A stretch of DNA of 64,000 nt from Paraburkholderia sp. BCC1884 (GTDB taxonomy: Bacteria > Pseudomonadota > Gammaproteobacteria > Burkholderiales > Burkholderiaceae): assembly GCF_900996225.1 (NCBI RefSeq), contig NZ_CAAJGL010000068.1:1054001-1118000 (forward strand), written 5' to 3'. Position numbers and translations under genes: made by a program. This document shows positions 41,141 through 51,291 of this stretch, piece after piece. How positions within the stretch are numbered: the first letter of the stretch is position 1; the number at the start of each line of letters is the position of its first letter. The notes under the pieces were generated by a model. That model did no database searches and was not told the DNA's origin. It worked only from the letters and a program-made list of their open reading frames with translations.

Positions 41141-41773
41141 ATGGACGACGCAGTCGTTGAAAGCGCATATTTCGACCTGGATGCGCAACCTGGTTCGGGA
41201 ATCGGACTGATGCATCTTTCTGAGGCCGATGATCCGCACTGGTCAGGAGTCGTCGAACTTGGGCCCGGTCAAAGCTGGGAGATCAGTCAAGAATCGCGCT
41301 ACGATTTCTACGTTTTGTTTGGCGAAGTCGATTTGGGCAATCTGTGTCTTGAGGTAGGGGACTTTGCCATTCGATTCGGCGCGGGCGTCGTCACAGCTCG
41401 TTCCTCGGGTGCTCGGATTTTTGTCTACCGAGAAAAGTGTCTCCAACATGGAGAGCGTTATGTATCGTTCGCGAAGACGAGAGTCTGGCGCGACGCGCAC
41501 GCACCCCGTATGGGAGTCGCGGACCTGTCGAAGCAGGGACATGCCGTGAGCTTCGTTGCATGGGAGTCTGGTGCGCATACTCGTGATCATGCGCATCCAC
41601 GAGGGGAAGAGCTGTTGGTCCTCTCTGGGGAACTCATCAACGGAGTCGAACATTATCCGGCCGGCACATGGCTGCGACTGCACAAGCATGCCAGACACGA
41701 ACTTTGCGCGAACGCATCGGCGCTGATCTTGCTACGCAACGGCCATTTGGCGAATGAGCCGACCGGTATGTGA
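41141..41773 (+). CDS. ChrR-like double-cupin protein
   Basis: A 210-residue protein with two cupin-like halves. The C-terminal half has the ChrR-type signature HTRDHAHPRGEELLVLSGE and PAGTWLRLHKHARHE, with the His/Glu metal ligands; the first half is a degenerate version. In ChrR itself such a domain responds to singlet oxygen as part of an anti-sigma factor. Here there is no zinc-binding anti-sigma N-terminus and no sigma-factor gene, so it is better called a cupin of unknown role. It begins 228 bp after the alpha/beta hydrolase gene on the same strand. Confidence 0.8.
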   Translation: MDDAVVESAYFDLDAQPGSGIGLMHLSEADDPHWSGVVELGPGQSWEISQESRYDFYVLFGEVDLGNLCLEVGDFAIRFGAGVVTARSSGARIFVYREKCLQHGERYVSFAKTRVWRDAHAPRMGVADLSKQGHAVSFVAWESGAHTRDHAHPRGEELLVLSGELINGVEHYPAGTWLRLHKHARHELCANASALILLRNGHLANEPTGM

Positions 41774-41928
41774 AGTCCGCAATCGAGGGGTGAGGAGACC
41801 GGTACCCTTTCGACGTGGATTGACGACAGCTGGCTGGTTGGACAGATGTTAACTTTCGTTTTGAGAGGGTGATTGGCCTGTCGCTCCTCTCAGTGAGTGG
41901 CTCGGCGCCAAATAGCAGCGAGTGAGCG

Positions 41929-43407
41929 TCAGCGAGGGGAAACCTTTGCTGACGGCAGATCCTCGTACATCGAATATTTTTTGATCATCGTCGAGTTTTC
42001 GTCGGTTAGCCCTGTGACTTGAACCGAGATCCCGCTTTGACGGAATTTTTCCACGACTTTGTCGAGTGCCTCGACGGCCGTGATGTCCCAAAAGCGAACG
42101 TCGGACAGGTCCAGACGCGCACATTGCAGCGCCTCCGTGAAATCAAAATTTGCGACAAAATCTTCGGAGGACGCGAAAAATACTTGCCCCTGGACAAAGT
42201 AACTACGTTCTCTTTTTTGTTCGTCAAGCGAGGACCTGATGAACAGCATTTGCCGAGTCTCCGACGCGAAGAACAAGGAGCTGAGCACTACTCCTACCAA
42301 AACCCCGATAGCCAGGTTTCCGGTTGCGACGACAACAACAACGGTAGTGACCATCACAATTGACGCGCTCTTCGGGTGTGTCCGGACGTTGAGGATCGAG
42401 CGCCAGCTAAATGTGCTGATTGACACCATGATCATCACGGCTACCAGTGCTGCCATGGGAATTTGTCTGACCCACTGGCCGGCAAAGAGAACGAGCATCA
42501 AGAGAGAGGCACCAGCAACAAAAGTAGAAAGGCGACCTCGGCCCCCCGATTGCAGGTTCACCACGGTCTGGCCGATCATTGCGCATCCTGGCATCCCCCC
42601 CAAAACGCCTGCTACGATGTTGGCAATACCTTGACCGCGACATTCACGGTTTCTGTCGCTTTCGATGTGCGTAAAGTCGTCGACGATCGAGGCAGTCATA
42701 AGCGATTCCAGCAGGCCTACCACTGCAACCGCGATTGAATAGGGGAGGATGATTTCTAGCGTTCTGAAGGAGATAGGTACGCTGGGAAACATTGGGACAG
42801 GCAGCTTATCTGGAAATGATCCCATGTCGCCGACGGTTCGCACTTTCAAATGAAATATGAGGGATATGGCAGTTAAGACGATGATGCAAACCAGCGGAGC
42901 AGGGAGAGACTTCGTAAACCGCGGCAGGATGTAGATTATGGACAAACCACCGAGAACCATCGCATAGACGTATAAGGAAACGTGGCGCAGTTGCGGCAAT
43001 TGGGCGAGGAAGATCAGGATTGCAAGGGAATTCACAAAACCGGTTATTACCGATCTGGAGACGAAACTCATCAGACTTCCCAGTCCAATAGTACCCGCAC
43101 AAAATTGCAGTGCTCCCGCCAGAATTCCTGCAGCCAGAACATATTCCACGCCATGACTTTTCGCTAGGGAAACGATGATGAGGGCGACCGAGCCAGTCGC
43201 AGCGGAGATCATTGCTGGGCGGCCGCCAGTAATCGACGAGACGACGGCGATACTGAACGCGGCATACAGTCCCACCTTCGGATCCACTCCCGCGATGAAG
43301 GAGAACGCCAGCGCTTCAGGGATAAGTGCAAGTGCGACAATGACGCCTGCAAGGATGTCGCCACGAATATTCGAGAACCATTCGTCGAAAAAGGAAGATT
43401 TCTGCAT
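41929..43407 (-). CDS. SulP-family anion transporter with STAS domain
   Basis: A 492-residue permease. The membrane part (about residues 15-400) opens with [21 protein letters not shown], the family's first helices, and contains [14 protein letters not shown] and [15 protein letters not shown]. The C-terminal about 95 residues are a STAS domain ([20 protein letters not shown]). SulP proteins exchange sulfate, bicarbonate or dicarboxylates. Substrate cannot be fixed; no sulfate-assimilation genes adjoin. The ATG at 43407 fits the family start, but a TTG 17 codons upstream is also open. Confidence 0.9.
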   Translation of the reverse strand: MQKSSFFDEWFSNIRGDILAGVIVALALIPEALAFSFIAGVDPKVGLYAAFSIAVVSSITGGRPAMISAATGSVALIIVSLAKSHGVEYVLAAGILAGALQFCAGTIGLGSLMSFVSRSVITGFVNSLAILIFLAQLPQLRHVSLYVYAMVLGGLSIIYILPRFTKSLPAPLVCIIVLTAISLIFHLKVRTVGDMGSFPDKLPVPMFPSVPISFRTLEIILPYSIAVAVVGLLESLMTASIVDDFTHIESDRNRECRGQGIANIVAGVLGGMPGCAMIGQTVVNLQSGGRGRLSTFVAGASLLMLVLFAGQWVRQIPMAALVAVMIMVSISTFSWRSILNVRTHPKSASIVMVTTVVVVVATGNLAIGVLVGVVLSSLFFASETRQMLFIRSSLDEQKRERSYFVQGQVFFASSEDFVANFDFTEALQCARLDLSDVRFWDITAVEALDKVVEKFRQSGISVQVTGLTDENSTMIKKYSMYEDLPSAKVSPR

Positions 43408-43744
43408 GAATGGTTGCGAGGATTGTAGGGAATTCGTACGAACGCTGATCAGCGGCAACTACCCGTCTGTCGTACGAATATGAAGATTGAGACGTCTGAC
43501 TGCCAGTCATTCTGGCTGGTTCCGCCGTGCTCGCGTATAGTTCTTGCCGCCGTCAGAGAGTTTGCGGCTTGACACCGGACCCGGCTCGACCACTACAGCT
43601 GTAAGATGAGGTATCTCCGATAAATTCGCTATATCGTGAATCGGGCCTCATTTGCTGCGATCGAAATTATTGACGTGTTGCAGTATTCTTGAACGAAAAA
43701 CGGAACCGGATACACACCGCCATTGCGGTGTGTATCCGGGCAGC

Positions 43745-44620
43745 CTATCGACCGATTGTACGGTCGAGGAAGCTTCGAATGAGCGGTACCATCTCGTCGA
43801 GCTTGTCCTCGAGTGCGAAGTGTCCCGTGTTGAGAATGTGAACCTCCGCATCGGGAAGGTCACGGACGTACGGATGTGCGCCGGCCTCAGGGAAAATCAC
43901 GTCGTTCTTGCCCCACACAATGATGGTCGGCGGCTTCCGTTCGCGGAAGAACGCTTGGAATTGTGGGTACAGGGGTACGTTTGTGCCGTAGTCGCGGAAC
44001 AGATCCATCTGGATATCACGATTGCCCGGCCGATCGAGTAACGCCTGATCGTGCACCCAGTTGTCTGGGCTGATTCTCGTCAAATCGGAGACACCATCGG
44101 TGTACTGGAATTTGGTCGTTTCGGGTTTCACCAGAACATACAAGGCCTCCCGGTTCTTTTGGGAGTGATCTGCCCAGTACGTCTTGATCGGGTCCCAGAA
44201 TTCGCGAAGACCCTCTTCATAGGCATTGCCGTTCTGGACAATGAAGCCAGTTACGCGCTCCGGATGCTTGAGAGCAAGACGGTAGCCTACCGGTGCGCCG
44301 TAGTCCATGACATACATGGTGTAGCGGTCGGCGCCGAGTTGACCGAGCAGATCGTCCACGATATCTGCGTAATGGCCAAACCCATACTCAAACTTAGTAT
44401 GATCTGGCGCGTCGCTCTGGCCGAAGCCCGGGTAGTCGGGCGCGATGACTCGATATTTGTCGGCGAGCAGCGGGATCAGGTTGCGGAACATGTGAGACGA
44501 GGTGGGAAAGCCGTGGAGCAAAAGAACGACCGGTGCGTTTGCCGGGCCTGCTTCTCGATAAAAGACGTCGACTCCATCAACTTTGGCCGTCTTGTGATGC
44601 ACAACAGGAATATTAGTCAT
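43745..44620 (-). CDS. Alpha/beta hydrolase, haloalkane dehalogenase/epoxide hydrolase type
   Basis: A 291-residue alpha/beta hydrolase with an Asp nucleophile: the elbow reads VMDYGAPVG instead of the G-x-S-x-G of esterases. HGFPTSS and the charged [11 protein letters not shown] and TGHFALED segments supply the rest of the triad. Asp nucleophiles occur in haloalkane dehalogenases and epoxide hydrolases, which form an ester intermediate that water then cleaves. The [13 protein letters not shown] motif also fits that group. I chose MTNIP; 25 more codons upstream are open but not family-like. Natural substrate unknown. Confidence 0.87.
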   Translation of the reverse strand: MTNIPVVHHKTAKVDGVDVFYREAGPANAPVVLLLHGFPTSSHMFRNLIPLLADKYRVIAPDYPGFGQSDAPDHTKFEYGFGHYADIVDDLLGQLGADRYTMYVMDYGAPVGYRLALKHPERVTGFIVQNGNAYEEGLREFWDPIKTYWADHSQKNREALYVLVKPETTKFQYTDGVSDLTRISPDNWVHDQALLDRPGNRDIQMDLFRDYGTNVPLYPQFQAFFRERKPPTIIVWGKNDVIFPEAGAHPYVRDLPDAEVHILNTGHFALEDKLDEMVPLIRSFLDRTIGR

Positions 44621-46077
44621 CTCTTCGTCTCGATTGCGTTGATCAAAGGTCCATGAAGTCGCGATATCCGCCGCGAACCATGCTGGGCGCCGCAAGGGTT
44701 GGCGGGCTAGCCCTTCTCTAGCCGTGCCTTACTTCATACGATGTGTGTCCACCGTACGTCTGACTAAATTATCCTGAAAGGTGGCTTCTCTCTTCATCGT
44801 TAGAACTGGATTTTAGAAAACGCACTGCGAGCCTAGTTTCGAACTTATGCAGTGGACGACATGTCAGGTAAAAAAGATCCAGGTTCGGCCGACACAGAGC
44901 TGTTTGACGATTAGTCGTGTTGCATCGACGTGTGGCGATAGCGTCGGTTTGACCGTCGCATTGAGTGGTGTTTGATGACCTCGCTTAACCGAATATTAGG
45001 AAAATTATTATCCTTAAATCGGATCGTCGCGACGTAGCGATCGTGCGACGCAGTATTTTTTCTGCAACTGCATCGATACGACTGAGAATCAGCGAGAATT
45101 GGAGAGACATACGTGCATCTCGAACGGGAGGAGAATCCTGAGTGCAATTTTTATCGAGCGCTTTTCAGCTGATACAGCCGATGAAAAAAACAAGATGACA
45201 GGCGCAAGAAGGTCGCTGCCAGATTCTCGACGCGGCCAAGAGGCTGTATGCCCCACACGGCATCTGAGCGACGTCCCTATAGGGTGTAGCCGTGAGGGCA
45301 AGGTTCACTCGTGGGACAATTTGTGGGCACTTTCGCAACGGAGGCGAGATTTTAGTCGCGGTGATTAACCATGTTGTGCGGCCAAGGGAAAGGTCGCTCG
45401 GCGCAGTCATAAGTTCTGGCCGACTCAAGCCTGCCGCGCTTCAGCCCGCTTTGAGCGCTGACAATGAAGCCGGCTCTGGATTCTTCCGCGAGCACTTCGG
45501 GAGGCTAGTGATGCTGGTCATTCTGCCGACTCCTAATTTTCCGCACGAATCCCCCGGACGCGCCTTCTTCCTCGCATGGTGCCTTCGCAAACTTAGCTTC
45601 GGGCTCAGGTTCAAAGTAGCGCAAACCCGGCTGCTCTACGCGAAACACCGAAAAATTCTCGAAGCAAAAAATGCTTCGGAGCAGGCGTCGAACTGATTCC
45701 AATTGAGCGGGCATACTCGCCCGTCGGGGACAGAAGTTGGCTGAGCGTCTGCCACGTGCCGGCACGGTTCTCCGTGTGACGGTGCGAGACGGCCATCACG
45801 ACCTCGAGCTTTCCGATGGGAAAAACGGAAGTTAACGCGTGGCAGCTTAGCACGGTAGGCATGCAACTTCCAAAGATGGGGTGCACGAGCCTTGGATCGC
45901 CATTCGACGTAGCTCACCCCGCCGAATGGTGAATTGCACTTCCGTTGACGGCAGACATCCCGCGCCCGCTTGCAGTGGCCACAGCTATTTCCTGAGCCCC
46001 CGATCAGCAAGTACGAACCTGCACATCATTAAGTTAGCGGTTGTTGATCCTCAATTGATCCAGCTTGGGTGCCAGCC
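44621..46077. other. 1.46 kb without a supported gene
   Basis: No recognisable protein. It contains one copy of the repeat shared with 56.8 kb (45728-45777). Part of the stretch may be element remains. Confidence 0.4.
45728..45777 (+). repeat. 50-bp repeat shared with 56799-56850
   Basis: Begins GGACAGAAGTTGGCTGAGCG; the copy at 56799 differs at a few positions and continues CTGCCACG..CCGGCA..GG. Similarity falls off on both sides. Probably residue of an element that also inserted in the IS607-like remnant at 56.5 kb. Confidence 0.6.
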
Positions 46078-46443
46078 TCAACGCATAGCCATCGAGACAA
46101 GTAGCCGAAATGGTAACGCGAGTAGCAAAGCGCCGATGAAGCCGGCAATCCACAGTCCAATGAACCAGCCGATGGATCGCGGGCCGCCGCCGCGTGGCTT
46201 GGGGACGTTGATTGGGTTTATGTCCAGCCGATGCTGGTTTGAGCGCCGGGCCGTTGATATTCTGTTGGCGAATAATAGCGGATGACTTGGGGCCGCACGC
46301 TCTGCGATTTGCTCCAGGTTTTGGCTTTTTCGACTAGCTTCGTTTTCTGTCATGCACATCGCACGTTCGACCATCGGAAATGCATAACTCACCACATCTG
46401 CTAATTTACGTCGCGTGAGGCGAAGCGCTTTCAACTCAATCAT
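46078..46443 (-). CDS. DUF2474 protein of the bd-oxidase operon
   Basis: A 121-residue protein. Its last 35 residues (GWFIGLWIAGFIGALLLALP...) form the single membrane helix typical of DUF2474, small proteins encoded after bd-type oxidase subunit II in many proteobacteria and likely CydX-like accessory subunits. The start overlaps the cioB stop (ATGATTGA), so it is translationally coupled. The about 85-residue soluble N-terminal extension is unusual; most relatives are 40-60 residues. An internal start may be the real one. Confidence 0.65.
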   Translation of the reverse strand: MIELKALRLTRRKLADVVSYAFPMVERAMCMTENEASRKSQNLEQIAERAAPSHPLLFANRISTARRSNQHRLDINPINVPKPRGGGPRSIGWFIGLWIAGFIGALLLALPFRLLVSMAMR

Positions 46444-47434
46444 GTTCAGGAACCACAGTCACTTTGTGACGGAAAACCCAATATCCGGCTGCGGTGTACA
46501 AAATAATTATGGGTACGATAACCATTGCGCCCACTATAACGAATACCTGCGCTGTCTTCGGTGCGGCTGCGTCCCAAAGCGTAACTGCGTCTGGAATTGC
46601 GTAAGGCCACACGCTTACAAGAATGCCAACATAGCCGAGAAAAACAAGTAGTAGCGCCAGCACAAAAGGCAACCCGTCGTTTCTTCGCATGGCCGCCCGA
46701 ATTAGCAACGCTGCGACAATGAGAGCCGCAAAGGGAAACGGAAGGAGCCGATAGAAGACAGGTGTGGAAAACCATCGTTGCGCAACCTGAGCGTTTGAGA
46801 GAGGCGTCCAGATCGAAACGGAAACCATGAAAAACAGCAACACAAATGAAAGTGGGACCACAAGTCGGTGTAATTTCCTCTGTAGTTCTCCGTCGGTTTT
46901 CATGACGAGCCAGGATGCACCCAACAATGTGTACGTAGACATAAGGCCGAGACCTGTTAGGAGGCTAAACGGAGATACCCAGAAGAAAGCGTCACCAGAA
47001 AAGACACCGTCGCGAATCGGAATTCCCTGTAGATACGCACCAAGCACTATTCCCTGAAAGAGGCTCGCGCCCGCGGAACCAATCGTGAATGCCAGGCTCC
47101 ACACGTTTTTCGTTCGCTTCGCTCTCCCACGGACTTCAAACGATACGCCACGCAGGAGCAAGCATAGAAGCATAAGGAAAATCGGGAGGTACAGCGCTTG
47201 TAGCACTATCGAATAGGCTAGAGGAAAACTCGCAAACAGCGCCGCGCCACCGAACACCAGCCAGGTTTCATTGCCATCCCATATCGGCGCCAGGGTGTGC
47301 ATCATACGATCGCGTTCTTTGTCGTCGGGGAAAAATGGGAAGACAATGCCAACGCCAAGATCAAAGCCGTCGAGCGCGACGTAGGCGAAGAGGCCGAACG
47401 CGATTACTGCGGCCCAGATGACGGTTAGATCCAT
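46436..47434 (-). CDS. cioB: Cytochrome bd-type quinol oxidase subunit II
   Basis: A 332-residue integral membrane protein with 8-9 helices. The N-terminal segment (FVALD-like: YVALDGFDLGVGI, about 18-30) and WDGNETWLVFGGAA (about 52-65) are the family signatures. It partners subunit I in a quinol oxidase that reduces oxygen to water. It is the second gene of the operon, starting 33 bp after subunit I ends, and its stop overlaps the DUF2474 start. The CIO name follows from subunit I. Confidence 0.93.
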   Translation of the reverse strand: MDLTVIWAAVIAFGLFAYVALDGFDLGVGIVFPFFPDDKERDRMMHTLAPIWDGNETWLVFGGAALFASFPLAYSIVLQALYLPIFLMLLCLLLRGVSFEVRGRAKRTKNVWSLAFTIGSAGASLFQGIVLGAYLQGIPIRDGVFSGDAFFWVSPFSLLTGLGLMSTYTLLGASWLVMKTDGELQRKLHRLVVPLSFVLLFFMVSVSIWTPLSNAQVAQRWFSTPVFYRLLPFPFAALIVAALLIRAAMRRNDGLPFVLALLLVFLGYVGILVSVWPYAIPDAVTLWDAAAPKTAQVFVIVGAMVIVPIIILYTAAGYWVFRHKVTVVPEHD

Positions 47435-47467
47435 ATCAAAGTTCCGGTCGGTGTGACTTGCAGATGC

Positions 47468-48859
47468 CTATTCCGCTGCTGCGAGCGGTCGACGTCCTGA
47501 TCTGTTGGGCGGCCCTGCTAGCTCTTTAAGCGGTATCGGATTATTTTCTGCGGATGGTCCGCTACCCAAAAGTTTGAATATGTAATATGCGCCTGTACCG
47601 AAGACCATGCAGTAAGCGATGACTAGCATCATCAAGGAAAGGCCAATAGTTTGGGCAGGGACTGGAGATGCCGCGTCGGACGTTCGGAGGACACCGTAAA
47701 CGACCCATGGTTGCCTGCCGACCTCCGTAGTGATCCAACCCATCAATAAGGCGATGTATCCCGATGGTCCCATGAAGAGGGCGAGATACTGAAGAGCTTT
47801 GCTTTCATACAAGCGGCCAACTGCACGCAGTGCAACCGCGAAAAATCCTAGCGCGAGCATCGACAGGCCGAGAACGACCATGACACGAAAAGTCCAAAAT
47901 ACTATCGTGGAGTTGGGGCGGTCTGCTTTGGGGAAAGACTTGAGCCCCTGGATCTGCCCGTTCCAGCTATGCGTCAGAATGAGGCTTCCTAGGTGAGGAA
48001 TCTGAATTGCGTATCGGGTAACTTCGGCATTCATATCGGGGAGACCTACCAGATTTAGTGATGTCCCACCCTGTTCCGTTTCCCATAGACCTTCGATAGC
48101 CGCGAGTTTCGCCGGCTGGTATTTTCGGGTGTTTAGCCCGTGCTGATCGCCGGCAATGATTTGCACTGGGGCCAAGACAAGAATCATCCACAGTGACATC
48201 GAAAACATCGTCTTGATAGATTGATCGCGCCGGCCCTTCAGCAGATGCCATGCTCCCGTGGCACAAACGAGTAGGGCAGCGACGAGGAACGCGGCGATCG
48301 TCATATGGACTAGCCGGTAGGGGAACGATGGATTAAAGATGATGTCGAGCCAGCGCGTCGGGACGATACGCCCATCTTCAAAGACGAAACCGCGTGGCGT
48401 TTGCATCCAGCTGTTCGAAGCCAAAATCCAGAACGTGGAGATCACGGTACCCGTCGCGACTAGTGCCGTGGCGGCGAAGTGCGCGCGGCGACCAACTTTC
48501 TCCCAGCCGAACAGCATGATCCCGAGAAACCCGGCTTCTAGGAAAAATGCGGTCATCACTTCGTAAGTGAGCAACGGGCCAGTCACCGAACCTGCAGTTT
48601 TCGCGAACCCCGACCAGTTGGTCCCAAACTCATACGCCATGACGACACCCGACACAACCCCCATCCCGAAGGTCATTGCGAAGACTTTTGACCAGTAGTG
48701 GCAAAGCACCTTGTAGTGCGCTTTATTAGTCCTGAGCCATGCTCCTTCAAGGACAGCTACGAAACATGCAAGCCCGATACTGGTTGCTGGGAAAATTATG
48801 TGAAAGGAGATGGTAAACGCGAACTGAATTCTGGAAAGATCGGTAGCGGTAAGTGCCAC
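47468..48859 (-). CDS. cioA: Cytochrome bd-type quinol oxidase subunit I, cyanide-insensitive type
   Basis: A 463-residue heme-binding subunit. Family landmarks: LSRIQFAFTISFHIIFPATSIGL at the N-terminus with the b595 His, GVVSGVVMAYEFGTNW with the Glu, and the quinol-binding loop around GDQHGLNTRKYQPAKLAAIE, which is short. The short Q-loop fits the CIO branch, which tolerates cyanide and has a low proton yield. I chose the GTG at 48859 because AGGAG lies 6 nt upstream; the 25 codons farther upstream are not family-like. Encoded with cioB and a DUF2474 gene. Confidence 0.93.
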   Translation of the reverse strand: MALTATDLSRIQFAFTISFHIIFPATSIGLACFVAVLEGAWLRTNKAHYKVLCHYWSKVFAMTFGMGVVSGVVMAYEFGTNWSGFAKTAGSVTGPLLTYEVMTAFFLEAGFLGIMLFGWEKVGRRAHFAATALVATGTVISTFWILASNSWMQTPRGFVFEDGRIVPTRWLDIIFNPSFPYRLVHMTIAAFLVAALLVCATGAWHLLKGRRDQSIKTMFSMSLWMILVLAPVQIIAGDQHGLNTRKYQPAKLAAIEGLWETEQGGTSLNLVGLPDMNAEVTRYAIQIPHLGSLILTHSWNGQIQGLKSFPKADRPNSTIVFWTFRVMVVLGLSMLALGFFAVALRAVGRLYESKALQYLALFMGPSGYIALLMGWITTEVGRQPWVVYGVLRTSDAASPVPAQTIGLSLMMLVIAYCMVFGTGAYYIFKLLGSGPSAENNPIPLKELAGPPNRSGRRPLAAAE

Positions 48860-49552
48860 GGGTATTCTCCTGCCGGACGCACCGGGGGCGTCTCGCCTGT
48901 ATCTGTGGGGGATCGGAATTGAAGCCGTCGGCATCCGGTGTCGTCAGTGAAAGACGACGGGTAAAGGACATCTCCAGTGGCGTGATCAAACTTCGAATTG
49001 TTTCGGGGTGTGATTTTTTCGTTGTGAATAGGGCCTAGACGGGCGCGAATGAGAACACAGCAGCTCGAGTTCGGATGGCACAAGACCCGAGTTTTCTCGA
49101 AAAATTGCGGCCCAACCAATCATCTCGATTGACTTTAGGGGATAACCCAAACGAGCTTTGGCTAAAACGCACTATTGTGTAAAGAAGTACCGACTTTAAT
49201 CGGGGCAAAAGGAAGACCTCTTTTCGGCGGTGGGACGTAATACCCCATCGAACTAGGATGGCACGTTTGCTCCGACATGTGGTCCCAAAGTTCACAGTAC
49301 GAGCCGAGTGTTCGCACCGGAGGCGGCGTCGAGATCTGATCTGAGAGACGACGCATAGATATCGGCTTAACGGTTCACTCATGAAGCAACGCAGATTGCC
49401 CCACGACTTGCTGCTTCGTGACCGTTTGCGGTCAGGTCGATCAAACTGCTGGTTTCACACCCCTTCCCGCTTTCGTCCCGTTCGCCATGCGCCCTATAAT
49501 CCGGAGGAGCGTAAACACCGGGCATCCTTTCACGTAACCTGCGAGTACTACG
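48860..49552. other. 690 bp upstream of cioA, no gene recognised
   Basis: Should hold the cioABX promoter. No FNR/ANR-type palindrome stood out by eye. Confidence 0.4.
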
Positions 49553-49822
49553 ATGAATGAACCACTGCTTCAAATGAGCTTGCCGTCACTGCATCGGGAT
49601 TGCACTTTGTGTTTTTCTGTATACGCGTTTGGCTGGGGCTATCGCGCATTGTCCATAGCCTGTGACGCCGTTCAGGTGCAGTTAGGAGCGCGCGACAGGA
49701 GCGAACAGCAGATACGCCTCGCGTTCGAACTGAACAGGCGGCGGATTCTCAAAGTAGCAGAGGAGTCGGTCTTAACACCGTATCGAGGCGAGATAATATC
49801 GGTACCTATCGAGAGCCTTTAA
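49553..49822 (+). CDS. Small DUF1488-like protein
   Basis: An 89-residue protein. The segment VQLGARDRSEQQIRLAFELNRRRI (shown in part) matches the shape of the DUF1488 core, in which an aromatic strand region is followed by a helix with F-x-x-NR-x-x-I. Such proteins are small, cytoplasmic and of unknown role. There is no strong ribosome-binding site. It lies alone between the CIO operon and a LysR gene. Confidence 0.55.
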   Translation: MNEPLLQMSLPSLHRDCTLCFSVYAFGWGYRALSIACDAVQVQLGARDRSEQQIRLAFELNRRRILKVAEESVLTPYRGEIISVPIESL

Positions 49823-50265
49823 CGGCTGAGCTCTGATCGGCCGGGAACGGAGTCAGCCCAGAATCGGTCGTATCAAACTCGTTTCGAGAGACAACCAGTG
49901 TGTGAGCAACCTGTGTACAAGTCGAATGCATTCAATTCAACGCGAACGTCGGGGAACATCAAGCTCTGCAGATTGAGCAATGTGATTCTGAAAGCTCGAA
50001 GTTTTGACTTCCTTGCCTATTTCGCGAGGCTCAATTAATCGAGGCCTGTCACTTGCGGGGCGTGGCACGTTACAACCGTGGTCATTGCTCTGGTTGGAGT
50101 AATAGCCGTCTCACGGGCTAGGAACTGCAGCTTCGCTGTTTTCGAGCCGGCAGATCTTGGTTGGCACTGCACGACTTGAGTTGCACGGGAATAGCAAGCC
50201 GTCTTCGAACTGGAGTTCCTGGTCGTTCATAGGTAGTCGTTCGTGTACTTTCGTCCAAAACTGAG
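49823..50265. other. 440 bp without a gene
   Basis: No gene, repeat or terminator recognised. Confidence 0.4.
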
Positions 50266-51189
50266 TCAGCGAGCTTTGCGATCGAGAGCGAGATTTACCT
50301 GTTCAGTTTCCTTTTCAAGTTGCATGCGTAGACATCTCAAGAACTCTTTGCCGTTCTCTGAGATCGGCCGTCCGGGGCGGAACGCCAGCAGGGTTCGGCA
50401 CTCTATATCCATAGAGAGGCGGCGAATGACAAGGCCCTTTGGGACGAAGTCCAAGGCGGCGATGGGATGCACCATCGCGAGCCCTATACCAGACAGCGCG
50501 AGTTCGCAAGCAGTTGCGGAAAGTGGAGTTTCAACAATGGAGCGCAGCTGCACCTGGCGTTCTGTTAGAGCAGTTTCCAGACGGCGTCGGGCAGAGTCCT
50601 CTGGATTCATATCAATAAAATGATCGGTCGCCAAGTCTTCGAGTTGTAGCGTTCGTTTGTTCCTAAGTGGATGATGGGGCGACATGGCAATTACGCCCGG
50701 AAGCACGGAGAACGACGAGGACTCGACGCCGTGCGTATTTACTTCATCGTTCAGCAAACCGAAATCGACTTGGCCTGAGGCTACATGCTGATACACCTCT
50801 TTAGAACTGGTGACCTGTAGCATCATCTGCATCTTGCGCTGTTCCGGCGCGAACGACGCGATCGCTCGGGCGAGGAAGCAGTTGCCAAGCGCGGGATATG
50901 AGGCAATTGAGAGACGCCCGAGGCCGAACAGTCTCAAGCTACGAATGCGATGCTCGATCGCTTCGTAACCGATGAAATATCGGTCAACCTCCGACATCAG
51001 CGCCATCGCCTCCTGCGTCGGCTGGAGCCGGCCGCGTACACGCTCGAATAAGCGCAAACCCGCCAAGGCTTCCAGCTTGCGTATTGACTGACTTATTGCA
51101 GGCTGGGATACGCCCAGGAGCCGCGCTGCCTTGCTTGCCGTACCCGCGGTCATGACAGCACGAAACGCTTCAATTTCTCGAATAGACAC
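50266..51189 (-). CDS. LysR-family regulator of the ABC importer/lyase operon
   Basis: A 307-residue LysR regulator. The HTH (residues 1-62) carries ASKAARLLGVSQPAISQSIRK and the wing RLFERVRGRLQPTQEA; the effector domain begins near 90 (GRLSIASYPALGN). It is similar in layout to regulators of amino-acid and opine catabolism (ArgP/NocR/OccR-like branch). It is divergent from the lyase-transporter operon, with 102 bp between starts, so it very probably controls that operon in response to the imported compound. Confidence 0.92.
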   Translation of the reverse strand: MSIREIEAFRAVMTAGTASKAARLLGVSQPAISQSIRKLEALAGLRLFERVRGRLQPTQEAMALMSEVDRYFIGYEAIEHRIRSLRLFGLGRLSIASYPALGNCFLARAIASFAPEQRKMQMMLQVTSSKEVYQHVASGQVDFGLLNDEVNTHGVESSSFSVLPGVIAMSPHHPLRNKRTLQLEDLATDHFIDMNPEDSARRRLETALTERQVQLRSIVETPLSATACELALSGIGLAMVHPIAALDFVPKGLVIRRLSMDIECRTLLAFRPGRPISENGKEFLRCLRMQLEKETEQVNLALDRKAR

Positions 51190-51201
51190 GTATAAGCTCC
51201 G

Positions 51202-51217
51202 CTTCTGGATTGAGAAG
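51202..51217. promoter_or_regulatory. Dyad CTTCT-N6-AGAAG, candidate LysR box
   Basis: Located in the divergent gap between the LysR gene and the lyase gene, 13 bp from the LysR start. The size fits the T-N11-A rule, but the dyad is short. Confidence 0.35.
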
Positions 51218-51291
51218 TTTCAAGTGTAGATCGAATACATTTGGCCATTAAAACTACATTCACATCACCACCCCACGAAACGCAGGAAATC

